A stretch of 21,739 nt of DNA from positions 1 to 21,739 of the forward strand of contig JAAAKB020107694.1 in the NCBI GenBank assembly GCA_010014835.2, in the 5' to 3' direction. The notes under the pieces are model-generated. The model was not told where the DNA came from, did no database searches, and was given only the letters and a program-made list of their open reading frames with translations. The stretch comes from Apostichopus leukothele (Eukaryota > Echinodermata > Holothuroidea > Aspidochirotida > Stichopodidae). The position numbers were made by a program, and so were the translations under genes. Shown here piece by piece: positions 1 to 11,900 of this stretch (position 1 is its first letter; each line of letters starts with the position of its first letter).

Positions 1-1974
1 GATATAGCCCATTCTTCATCTTTCGATTTGGTTTTATGTTGAATAACGGCAACTAAGTATTGAATGTAATTTTCAATTGTTAGCTAGGGAAATGGACATA
101 CATTCTTCATTACAGGTAAATGCAAAGTTGTCTAGCCTATGCTACTGGAGATATCTTTATTAATAAAACATACTAGTTACAGTTAAGTAAAAGAGGAACC
201 GATGATTTTCCCATGCAGCTTAAGTATATCGATGATGTTTGGTAAAGGGGATTAAAGGTTTCCTGTTTTTCAGTCAGTAACGTTTTGAACAAGTTGGTTA
301 GACTAAGTCGACAGTATGCTATACATTAATGTATAGCCATATTGCAATACGCGTTCTACTTTTGCGGTAGTCAAATAGTTTCTACCGGAATCTGCCCGGA
401 AAAAAGTAGATTTCTGGAACGTATATAAAGATATCCAGGGTTTGGAAGTTCATTTCCACTGAAGAGCAAAGAGCATAACTCTAAGGTTCCTTCGAATCTC
501 ACAACAGGAAATTGTTAACTACGATTTGTGAGATAACTTTTGCTCTCTTTAACTTATACTTTTACTTTGTTGAAAATCCTTTTCTCTATTTTGGAAGTTC
601 AGTACCAAGAAAGAGTAAAACCGTATTCTATAGAATATGGAATATATTAGATCGGTTCAGGTTTAACGTTTTATCTGCTTCAATAGGCGAATCAATGATT
701 AATTGTCACTTGAGTGCTCATTTCAATTGAACTTTTATATTTCAAAAAAAGCTTGTTTCACTTTCAGTTTACCATTTATTCATACTTATCAGACAATCAT
801 CAACGTAAGAGATCCTCATTTATTTACAAAATCTAACAAATATATACTCTTCTAGTGATACTTTAAACTAGGTTCTTTGAAGCTACTAGAGAGGTTGCTC
901 TGTACTGAATCTATGAGGTATGTCGCTTTGTCCAAGAAATCGCACATTGCTAATAACCATAACCTCAACATTGAGTGAAGATAATCTCTTACTTCTCTGT
1001 TGCATTACAAAAAGGGACTTTCTTCCGAATATACACATTAATTCTGACATCATTAAGTCATACTAAGAAAAAATCTTATTGTGTAAACACTTTCACAGAT
1101 GCAGGTTGCGTTGTTGCACATATGACCTTCCTATAATGATACTATTCGAATCCCTCCAAGATTAATGCATGTCGTCCAGTTACAGAGTTGTTGACAATTC
1201 ATAATCATGGACGTTAAATATGAATCTAACAGACTGACTTCGGTCAGCTTGCGGCTTTGATAAGCCAATGAGGCTTCTTCGAGAGTTCCTGCTATACAAA
1301 ATACTCTGTTATCACACAAACATACTGTACTATCATCCATTTACTGTATGTTTATAAATTCTATCCAGAGAGATGCCGATGGCCCGAAGTATGTTTAAGA
1401 GATTAAACGTCCACTGTGTCTAAATATGAGAGGACATCTTAAGTCTTGAAAGGTTGAGGGCAAGAAATAAGATGTTGAATTGTTTTGGAAGCCATGAATA
1501 ATGCCATGAGGATGAAAAAAGGTTCGATGATGAAGATGATGATAAAACTTCTTTTTATAGATAAAAAAAAACAAAGAAACCCACAGAATGACTTTTACTG
1601 TGCTACTCATCTAATTGATAACATGAGACGAAATGAATAGTAAAACTTGCTTCAATAAAGGAAAATGATTTCCGACACTTCTTTTTTTCTTGTAGAAAAA
1701 GCCATTTTTTGACCGAAATATCTTGTGAACCAAGATTAACTTTTGTATAACTTGCTTGACTTTGGCTAATCCACCTCCAAACTGTCCACTTCATCCAACA
1801 ACAGATTAAAAAAAAATTTCATCTTTCACCTTATCTCTAAAGGATGTTAGGCTTTGAGAATTCCAACAGTTTACATTTGTACAGAGTTGTATGTGCTTTG
1901 GAAACAAAATACTTTCTAGCTGTCCGGCAAACTCAGCCGCCATAGTTTACTTTTATGGTGTACTGTACAGCTGG
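1..1974. other. Downstream flank, no gene recognised
   Basis: AT-rich DNA beyond the probable end of USP10. Short open stretches (512-730 plus; 1131-1340, 1395-1610 and 1603-1794 minus) show no recognised family, splice structure or start context. A good TATA consensus, TATATAAAG, at 422-430 on the plus strand has no convincing gene after it. Confidence 0.6.
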
Positions 1975-1995
1975 TTGCAGGAATCTAACCACCAG

Positions 1996-2001
1996 TTTAT
2001 T
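1996..2001 (-). terminator. Candidate USP10 polyadenylation signal
   Basis: TTTATT on the plus strand, AATAAA on the minus strand. It is the first canonical AATAAA after the USP10 stop and would give a 3' UTR of roughly 760 nt. The sequence just past it on the minus strand (CTGGTGGTTAG) is G/T-rich, as expected for a downstream element. An AGTAAA variant at 2704-2709 could give a much shorter UTR. Confidence 0.35.
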
Positions 2002-2459
2002 TGACGAAGGAAGGTTAGGTTTGCCTGGGGGTGAGACTGGAGTAGAGGACCGGGGGGTCAGAGTAGATAGAAGGCAGGAGAAAAAGAGTAGCAATGGGGG
2101 GGGGGGTGTCAGAGCAGGTGGCTGGGAAACATCCCTTCCTCATGCTCTCTGCTTTAAACCTCATTTTGGTAAACTAACAGACCTCACTTCTCAGCATATG
2201 GCACATTATAAGCAAAGCCCTTGGTTTAACACTTTCTCATCTAATTCTACACTTTGCCCCCAAAAAATTTTCTTTGGTTTCGAAAACAATTAAATAAAAT
2301 ATACTGAAACAGTAGCTTGTCAGAAAACAAATAGCATAGTAGAGATTAAACTTTAAAAAAAGAAAGAGAGAAAAAAAAAGAAAAATATTACTGCCTTGCC
2401 CACCAAAACCAAAGAGACGTTGAAGAAGAAAAACTGAAATACTTCACATTTGGTCACAC

Positions 2460-2502
2460 AGGCAAGCTTTGCCTCGAGCGCTTTCTGATAACTGATCAGA
2501 AA
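2460..2502 (-). other. Two adjacent stem-loops in the USP10 3' UTR
   Basis: AGGCAA/TTGCCT (2460-2465 with 2469-2474, 3-nt loop) is followed by TTTCTGAT/ATCAGAAA (2482-2489 with 2495-2502, 5-nt loop). Both stems are perfect. Function is unknown. Confidence 0.45.
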
Positions 2503-2741
2503 CCATTGACAGCTTCATTCAAAGATCCACCCGGCACTCGCCCGACCTCTCTTCGATCGATTTTCATTGTCCGTTCTCCGACTTCATCGTGAGATTAATG
2601 CAAACGACTCATCATCTCTTTTGTTTAAAGTCTGCTGCTTATGAATGTCTTTCAAAACGCCGGACCAACGACTAACGACAGATGTCGCTCGTTAACGTTT
2701 CCTTTTTTACTGTTCTTACTATTTTCCGTCCCGATTCTCTA

Positions 2742-2959
2742 TCAAGAGTTTCCTCCGCTATGAGAGGAAGTAGCAGCCACTTCCCTCCGTCTGTAGACGA
2801 GCAGATACGGAGTGAAGCCGGACGGCGGGTTCATGACCTGGGCGGGCTTCACCACCTTAATGAGGTCATCGTCTGCTCGGATCCATCCGTTGATGCCCAC
2901 GTGGTAATAGTCTGAGATGTAGTGGCCCCCTGAGGCTTCCTTACCAGTATGGTAGATCA
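2742..2959 (-). CDS. usp10: USP10 exon 14, catalytic His/Asp box and stop
   Basis: The last coding exon, with acceptor TGCTTCCCAG and stop TGA at 2744-2742. It encodes [20 protein letters not shown], then [15 protein letters not shown] and PYLLVYRRR. His806 in GGHY is the catalytic base and Asp823 in the WIRADD motif is the third triad residue, as in human GGHY...GWLRIDD. Thirteen residues ([13 protein letters not shown]) follow the final Arg run, replacing the human ending VDLL. The exon lies 2846 nt from exon 13. Confidence 0.96.
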
Positions 2960-5900
2960 CTGGGAAGCAAAAGGTAACGTACGACTCTGTCAGATTCGTA
3001 CCAACTCAAATAACGTTCTACTGTCTTAAATTACTGATATACTACTGTAAAACTGATGTAGCAGTTTGCTCCATATTTTGCATAATATTTAGCCATCTAA
3101 TCTCTGATAAATTATTCCCTATGGATACTGCAAAATTTTGGAAAGTTCTAAAAAAAATCATTTCCAGCCAAAATTGTGCTTCTGCTCATATTAAATGTTT
3201 TTTTATTGCAAAATGTATTTATTATTTTAAAATTAATGTAATATTGATCCACCTTTGAGAATTGATAAAGTGAAAAGGGGGGGGGGGGGGAATGAGCAAT
3301 TGGATGGGTATTAGTATACAGCTGCTGAAAAATAAGTGAATGAACAGCACAATGTGATGAGTACCCCCAAGGTTTTCTTGAAAGAAATAATATTATAGCT
3401 ATAAATATGGCATCGGACAGAGAATGGTAAAAACAGAAGAAGAGAACGTGATCATAGATGACAGGAATATTGAGTTTCACAGCCTGTTAAAATATGAAAT
3501 CCCCAAAGGAAGCAAAATTCTGTACAGGATTTCGATAATTCATTTTACAGGACGGATGAAATGAAGTAGGTCTACAGCATACATACATACATATATACAT
3601 GTACATGATTACAAACTTCAACAGAAGACTTTGACAAGATTAATATATGTGTGTTGTATTGTTAGTTTAACCACTGAAGAGAAACTTTTTCTGACCCAGG
3701 GTGAAAGGGTGATGGAACTTATGATTACCATGTCATAGATAAGCCCTGAATTACTGCTTATTAGCATGATTACCATGTCATAGATATGCCCTGTATTACT
3801 GCTTATTAGCATGATTACCATGCCATAGATAAGCCCTGTATTACTGCTTATTAGCATGATTACCATGCCATAGATAAGCCCTGATTACTGCTTATTAGCA
3901 TGATCACAATGCCATAGATAGGCCCTGTATTACTGCTTATTAGCATGATTACCATTCTATAGATAAGCCCTGTATTACTGCTTATTATCAGCAAAATTCA
4001 TATGGGCTGTTCTCAAAAAAGGCTTGTACAGTAACTCATGTGTGCTTGAAATTAAGGAAATGCCCAGTTGAAAACCTTAGCTTAGACAGTAGTAATTTTT
4101 TTCTTAATCAAAAGCAAGTTTTTTATCAAGTGGCTACTAAAATTGTGAAATTCTGGATGTGTCATGTTCAGATTTTAGAACCAATACAAATTTTAATCTT
4201 TGGAGTGAAACAACAGATTATCATCACAAGCGGCTAGATTTACATTGGTCAACTGACTACAGATGGTTTAAATCCTCTGTTCCTCAGAGAGAAACACAGG
4301 GATCGACGGAAAGACGTAAGACAGTTTTTAGTCTCAAATATCACAACGAAGATGAAAGACGAGTTTGTTTAATAACAAATGACAGATAGGAACAAGGACA
4401 AGTGAGGGGCCACCTGTTGTTTACCCTTCAGCTTACAGAACATTATGAAGAGTTAATAGAACTTACAGATGACAAGGAACGAGCAAAGTCACTCGTTAGC
4501 TTCGGGAAAGCATTCCGGACATTTGACAAGTTTTTCTCGTTACGTTACATCTTTGACAAACGACACAGACATAGAAGGCGACATGCACTCAATTCGATTT
4601 TATGTCCTTGGACAAACACTAACATATCACCTAAGTTCTTTAACAACTCGTCTCACGACAGTTTCATAAAACCATCGAGAAAGACAGACGAGTAAGGCAC
4701 GGAGTCGGAAATCTCAAAATTGTGAATGCTTTCGACATGTTCACTTCTTCCTGGTCACAATGTACGGTAATATTAGTATTGTGCACAAAAAAATACAGTT
4801 AATGTACTTAGCTGTTAGAGCAGGCATTACGCATATCGTTACTTATCCCACCGCTGATGTAAATTTAAATATAAATGTACAATGTGTGGTTTACCTTAGT
4901 GTTGTGCATATTGTTACTCATCCCACCACTGCCACCATGCACCTGTTAGCAGAATGCCTGTTCTGATTTGTTTACAACTTGGTATGTTTCTTTTGCAAGA
5001 GGCTTACTGCTCCACCAATGTGTGGGATTCTAGGCTCAAGTGATACAAAACAATCCTGCCTTCCTGTTTCCATGGAAACTTAATGAGTGGCTCTCCAAAG
5101 AGAGATTTAGAATTATCGAAAAAGAACGGCATAACTCTTCCATAGCTCTGTAGTGTCATAAGTTTGATTTACGTGAGAAAAGCTTATCACAAGATCTCAG
5201 GCAGAAATACCCGGAGTCAAAGAAAAAACTACTCTTTTTCTTTTCTTCTGGAGGCCCTCGGGAAACAAAAATGGTATTCAACACAAGTGTCGAGCTTTTG
5301 CATCGAACGAAAAATACAGAAGACGAAACACAACAAGAACAAGTGAGAGAGATTTTTAATTCATCACCGACACTCCAGTGAAAATTGGACATAATTTGAG
5401 CTTTTGACGAGTCGTTCATTGTGAATCGAAATTCAGACCTAACTTTTATTTTAAATGTTGTTTTAATAAGGTTTGATGTAATGTACAGGCCATTGGCAGT
5501 GAAAATGTTTTTGTCACTGGTACCAAATGGTGGGAAAATACCCCAAATTATCGATTTGAAGAAGACGCAAAAGTAATTGCCAGGTCTTGCTCGTTCACCT
5601 GTATCTTGACTCCCAGATAACCTTTCGATGGTCGTTTCGATTATTCAATCTTTACATTGAGGTGTTCCTATTGATAGATTACATTAATGTTGTCACCGGC
5701 TGAGAATAACTTATCCATAACCCATAGCAACACACTATGCAAAGCGTGTGCTCAAAACATATTTTACGCACATTTTTGATAAAAAAGTGGGCAAAGCCAA
5801 CTCACCTGCAAATAGTTTGAAAGTTCTTTGAATTGGAGGTATTTTGGCCTTCCCACTGGGAGACAACAAATCTGTGAACAGAACAGGAAGATGGACAAAC

Positions 5901-8900
5901 TTAAAATGAGAATAAGGAAGCTTTCTTTGGACATCCAAGATCCACGAGAGATGTGACAGATTTATTAAATTGGAGGACTTTGTCCAACCATTGAAATCTA
6001 TGAATAGTACTAAATAATCTTTAACATAAAAAATACCAAATTTTGAGTAGAGTTAGCTCTTGTTTTAATAAGACTCTCTTATCTTAGTGAAGGTCCTCCT
6101 CAAAAAAATAAAAAATACAGTCATTTTCACAGACCTGAGCTTTTGTCCTTTTAACCCTCCCGAAGATAGCACCAACATCATGAATCATGGAGTTAACTGA
6201 GGTTAAAACCAGAAAGTCAACAGGCTTTTTCGTGCAACATTTTTGTTTGAGAACATTTAGTATAAAGCATTCATACATGATATTTTGTGCTCCATAAGGT
6301 GGATCTACACAACCAAGTTTGCAGTCCACAGGTGGCTCGTGTATCATGAATGTCCCTAAATGTTTACCAAAATTCTAACCGACGTTTGAAAATGGGTAGT
6401 CGTTTCAAAATGTTTCTTCGAGGGCAAACATAACATGAATGTTTCACGTATCCTACGTGACGTCTATCGCATTACCTTTGCCAATTTCCAAGTCCATCTC
6501 ATAGTCCATTTTCTTGGTCAGTTTCTGGCATCCCCCCGTCTTATCGTAGACAAACTGCTTAAGGTGTAGGATGAGGACCGGGGGTAGCTCCTCCAGGGTT
6601 GTCCTTTTGGAAGCTTCCACCTACAAGTTGAAGTATAAAGTATTGTACCATGTCAGTAAAAGATTTCTCATAAAAAATCAAAAACGATACTTCGATTCTG
6701 CTTCAGCAAAATTGATGGCGAAAGAACATTTGTTGGAAAAAAAAAAAAATCAGCTGTTTTGTGCCTGTTGTGTGCCACTGATACAACAATTGCAGTCAAA
6801 TCTCTGGCACTCTCATGAATATTTATTTTGATTTCAATTCAACTAGCATATTCATGAGCACATATGTCCAAGCATCCAATTATCCTCATCTCAAATATCC
6901 ACAGGGGGATGTTCTTGCTGTTGAGGAATATTAATGCAAAAAAAAAAATTTTTTTTCCCCCAGAGATGCATTGTGATAGTAGAGATGCATTTATGTCTGT
7001 GATAGTAAGGTGGGTGAAGTATATAATGAATAAATGAATATTCATTAGTGCAAAGGTGCTTGCATGACAGGAGACAGACATTCACAGTCCATACACAACA
7101 GGATGTTTTCAGCTTGAAGTTTTAATACAACCCACGACACAGTCCATAAGTGTCATCTTCCTACCTCGCTCTGTCACTCAACATTTTTCAAAAGCAATCT
7201 CAAGTAGTACAATATTTATCTTTCTATAGGACACACTGGAAATCTTAGGACACCATGTTCTGTTCTTTATAGATACCAACTTTTCCCCCGTACTTTAGCC
7301 TAAATTTTGCAATCTCCTTTTTATACATCTGAGTCAGCTCATTTTAGCCAAAATAAAATCTTGAAGTAACCCAAAAATGGAAAATATTTTACATCCATAT
7401 ATCCTTAAGCAGAAAAAAAGATAACAAAAAGAAAAACAAAATGTTGCAAAACTTCTGATGCATTAACACAAGTAGGCTACAGTGGGTGCTACAACTTTCC
7501 ACTTGCCAATACAGCCTTGTACTAAGGCCACTTAGTGGGTTGCATTTTAATAGAAATCTTGCAAGAAAAAGGTGTTATATCGATCTAACTCTATGCAAGT
7601 TTTTCTTGCACTCGTGTAAGAGTAGCAAGAAATTACAGGCCAGATTCACTAATGTAACAACATTTTCTACCACAACAAGCGACAATGCAGCTAGACGGTC
7701 ACCTACCTCGGTTTTGGTTTTATTAGACATAAAACCGTGGACTGCTTCCTTTGTTCCAAAGTTTTCCAAGGCTTCTTTGACACTGGTAATCTTTGGAGAC
7801 TAACAAGGAAAACAGAAAAAGCACAGTTAACACCAATGGTAGCAGGCCAGTGACCTATCATTATATTCTAGGTGACCTATGATGCATATATCCACCCCAC
7901 CCCTCCTCCCACTGCCCCCATACCCCAACACCTCACGCCTACCATAATTAACTAGTCAAACGATATTTGCTTTTTGAAAAACTTCAAATTTATCCCTCAG
8001 CTTAAAATGCAAAAAAAAAACGATCCTAAGTTTCTAAATCATCATATGGCTACATCCGTTAGATGCCACAACAGATTCAAACAGAATTGATTTCTTACGC
8101 TGTACTTCATTCCATCCACACCAAAGAACACTGAAGTCTGATGCAATTCACCATTTTACAAGCAAGCCTTACCACTTGAGGCAAGAATGACTCAAACTGT
8201 TTTATATTGTATCATATCAGTCATGTAAACCGAGGCAAAAACAAAACAACCCCCCAAGGCAAACAGCTGTTTCAAACACTGTCGCATCCCTGGCTAAGAT
8301 ACACATTCTAAGTCATATATAGCAAATCCTTCTGATTCGTCATCACCAAAGATTGCCGACCGGTTCAGCCATCCGAGAGGATCCATCGATACTAAGTTTT
8401 AAGCCTCACCTGAATGTCTAATTGTAGAGTAAAGAACGGCTGCAAGGTAGCCGACTCCCTGGCTCCGTGCTGATGTAGGGCTGAACGCATCTGTCCACCG
8501 AAAATATTATAGATGGGGGACTTGGTGAAATCAGCCTGGCAGAGAAAAACAACGAGAGAAAACAGGTTTGCATTACGGTGTACGATTTGCTTCATGGTTT
8601 CTAGGATTTCCGGCCGACGTCGGTTTTGATACGTGACGGGAAATTTTTTCGCAAATTTCCATAGTGTCAAGGAAAAAAAAAAGGTATGCTACTTTCGTGT
8701 TTGGAATTTGAAGAGCTCACCTTGCTATTTTTTTTTTCAATTATGGAATTATTAATTAATTAATACATTTAGGAATATTTAGATGCTAACACTTTGGGGA
8801 GACAACACCGATGGTCTTTAAAGTGACTCACCACACGGGTGATGGTGGCCTTCTTCTTTGGGCCAACCTGTTCCCATTCATCATCATCCCCATCCTCCTC

Positions 8901-11900
8901 CTCCTCCGCTTCTCCTCTATGATCCGATGCTACACCGTTTGGAGTAGGTGGTTGTGGACCGTTAGCTAAAGAAAACCAACATCAAAGTTTAATCCCAGAA
9001 TAAACAAAATCTCTTTTCACATTTTACGTATCTCTCATAATCTCTTCTTTTTTTTTTTCCTTGTAGCAATTGCACTTTTTTTAGTAAGCAGCTAAAAATT
9101 GTGACATTCTAAGCCCTGGCAAGTAACCGACTTTTATTTCAAGACCTAGGCACTACATACCTTCAGGCTTGGAACTACCATAGGCTGCCTCTATGGCGGC
9201 AATCATCTCGTCATGGAAACCATTCAGCAAGCAGCTTAGAAATTCCTCTGCATCTTCCTGCTTGCCTTGCTGTTGAGTTGGAAGGACAAATACGACCAGG
9301 GTAACGAGATATGAAATTAAATACTTGTACCCTGAGCGAGAACTCTTTTAAAATCAAGTCACATAGAGGGTCAGCCTAGCTTTTGTATTCGGGCTTTAAT
9401 ATCCTTAGCAATCTGATGAGAATTCCTGCCTATCCCACCAACACCACCCACCCAACCCTACCCTTCCCCAAACAAATCAGTAAATAACCAAATTCCTAGA
9501 AACCATCAAGCAGAAATCTTTTTATTCCCCCAAATAACAACAAACAACTACGCACAATACAGAAGCTGCATTCGAAATTTACTGCAGAAATCTAACCGAT
9601 GCATTACTTGCATTAATGATATTAAACTTGCAACAAACTCTAAAATGCAACAAATTCAACGTACTGTGGGGTTGGAAAACCAAATCAGTCGGATTTATTT
9701 TCACTAGAATCATACTTGCCTTAATGGAGAGAGTTGTGTTGACCTTTCTCAACATCTGGTAGACTCCCACAGGTTCGAACGATTCGCCGGGACGGACGTC
9801 TCGACTGCCCTTCTTGCCGACGAACGGGAGCTCCTCAAACTGCTTGCAGAGTTCGAGACTGGATAATTAAACACATCGATGGAATTAAATGATATTAATT
9901 AATAAAATATATTAATTAGTCCCGATAGAAGGGTAATTGGTTGAAACGGAATATTTATAAACTGTGTCATTGACATTATAACATTTATAATTAACACAGA
10001 CTGGATAATTAAACACATCGACGAAATAAAATTATATCAATTAGTCCTGATAGAAGGGTAAGTGGGTTAAATAGGATATTTATAAACTGTGTCATTGACA
10101 CTACGTCATTTATTATTAACACTGACTAGGTGTTATAGAATATGAATTTAAAACTGGAAAAGTTGTAGGAGATAATACACTTAAACACGGAAGAGACCAA
10201 TAGCTAATTTTAATTTCAAATTTGAAAAGAGCAAAGAAAAAATATAAATTTTTGGCTATAATATATGATTTGAACCAGTGACCTAAGGATATCAGATCCT
10301 GTGCTCTACGGACTGAGATATCTATTAGATGAACCATCAATTGGTGACAACCCCTGCAGAGCCGCTTCTTTGCTGGGGTGCCATTTAGAAGCCCGTAGTA
10401 CTTTGTGCACCATGTAACCAGGGATCTGTGTAACCGGGGAACTGTGTAACCAGGGATCCTTGTAACTCGGGATCCGTGTAACTGGGGATCCATGTGGCCA
10501 GGGATCTCTGTAACCAGGGATCGCACCTCGTTTTCATTTTCATATAAATTTTATTCAACTAAAGTAGGCATTGAAGACTATTGAGAATAAAGGTTTACTC
10601 AGTGTAAGAATCATTGAAACTGAAGTTAAACAAGCCATAATACAAATTAAAAAAATATCTAGATAGATAGCTAAACCTATAGATTAACACAAGAGCAGGC
10701 ATTTAGTGAAACTGTAGCCTAGTACAAGAACAAGAGTAAATAATAATTGCGCAGTGGCAGGCAGAGATTAAGAAGACGTTGTAATTTTTTCTTCTTGCAT
10801 AAAACAACACCTTCTTAGACATGTATGTAAAACAAATTTTGTTGTTGTTATATACAATTAGATACTCACATGGCATTTAGCATAGGAGTAGATGTAGGTC
10901 CTCTCCTCTTCAGTGCCAGAGGCAAGCGTTGGAACAGGTTATAAAATGGTGGGCAGGCTACCAAAACTTGCAAAATCTGGTACTGATGTCAAGGCAGGTT
11001 TATGTGTTTCATTGAAACTCTTTCTGAATGCTGAGTACAGGGCCATGCAGTACATCACCCCTATGTAGCAGACTGCTAGCGTCTCCATGGAAACAGACCG
11101 AGTAGGAGAGTAAGCACTGAATGTGCTTTCATATGGCTTTAGTGAGCTGTATTTACTCATACTTTACTTGACATTTGGTATGTACATAGCTCAAATTTTG
11201 AGGCAACATTAAGAAAAAAAGCCCACTGGACAACACCACCCTTCCTTCACCCGCCTCATATCTCTACCGAGGAAAACAATGGCAGTGTTGACTTTGTTTG
11301 GACTAAAAATACCACACTTAAGCATCACCACAAACACTTTTCAGAATTGACCATAAAATAAAAATCATAATTTATTCATAAGGTATTGTAAAAGGATACA
11401 CTATTGATGTAGCAGTTATTGGCTACATTGATAAGGCCTCTTGGTTGTATAAACATTGGTTTGTTAATTAGCGTTGAATTCTTTAAAAATTCTGCAGAGG
11501 AAAGAAATTTTTGTATCATTACGAGACAGTGACATGTAAATGGTATTTAGGTACTCTTCATGCAACAAACTATGTCTAAAATATTATACAAGTTATGGAA
11601 CTCTGCAAAACTTTGTTAACAAAGGATGACTTTAGACGAGGAATACTTCTTGACACAATTACTTATAGAAACAGAAGCATAGTTTATGATTATGAATAAC
11701 TCTAATGGTATGGGGTCTGAGATTAAACTTCAAAGATTGCACAAAAAACAAAAAAAATCGTCAAATTCGTGGGCAATACGATGTTTTACTCTAATTTCTG
11801 AAAAGTTTATGACATTTTTAGAGAATAACAATGGAATTCATAGAAATGACTAGACTAGTCCATAAAATTGAAGTGATGCATAACAATTTTGCAGGCCGAG

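Larger units (their letters stand above)
1975..2741 (-). other. Probable USP10 3' UTR
   Basis: Extends from the stop codon to the candidate poly(A) site. It contains two adjacent hairpins (2460-2502), a pyrimidine-rich run on the mRNA strand (plus-strand A/G-rich 2355-2386) and an 11-base G run on the plus strand (2096-2106). No coding potential is recognised; the open stretch at 1955-2293 on the plus strand is low-complexity and G-rich. Confidence 0.45.
2960..5805 (-). other. USP10 intron 13 (2846 nt)
   Basis: GTGAGT...CCCAG intron, the longest in the gene. It holds a 14-base G run (3277-3290), the 45-bp tandem repeat array, and a 26-bp imperfect direct repeat at 4831-4931. Open stretches at 4040-4695 on the plus strand and at 5156-5419 show no recognised protein family. 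Confidence 0.8.
9859..10869 (-). other. USP10 intron 6 (1011 nt)
   Basis: GTGAGT...ATCCAG. It carries the splice-site duplication, the SINE relic and the 16-bp minisatellite listed separately. A 136-residue open stretch on the minus strand (10116-10526) is made of these repeats and is not a gene. Confidence 0.85.

Noticed and set aside
422-430. TATATAAAG as a plus-strand promoter
   Set aside because: A perfect TATA consensus, but no convincing ORF, exon or RNA gene follows it. AT-rich DNA gives such matches by chance.
3618-3866. 82-residue repetitive open frame on the minus strand
   Set aside because: Produced by the 45-bp minisatellite, whose period is divisible by three.
6084-6347. 87-residue open frame with protein-like composition in intron 12
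   Set aside because: Considered as an alternative exon because CAG|GTCTGT lies within it, but exons 12 and 13 already join in phase and match human without a gap, and no family is recognised.
8336-8346. C box of a C/D snoRNA in intron 10
   Set aside because: GTGATGA is present on the minus strand, but no D box lies at a suitable distance and there is no terminal stem.
10116-10526. 136-residue open frame on the minus strand
   Set aside because: Made of the 16-bp minisatellite and the SINE relic inside intron 6.
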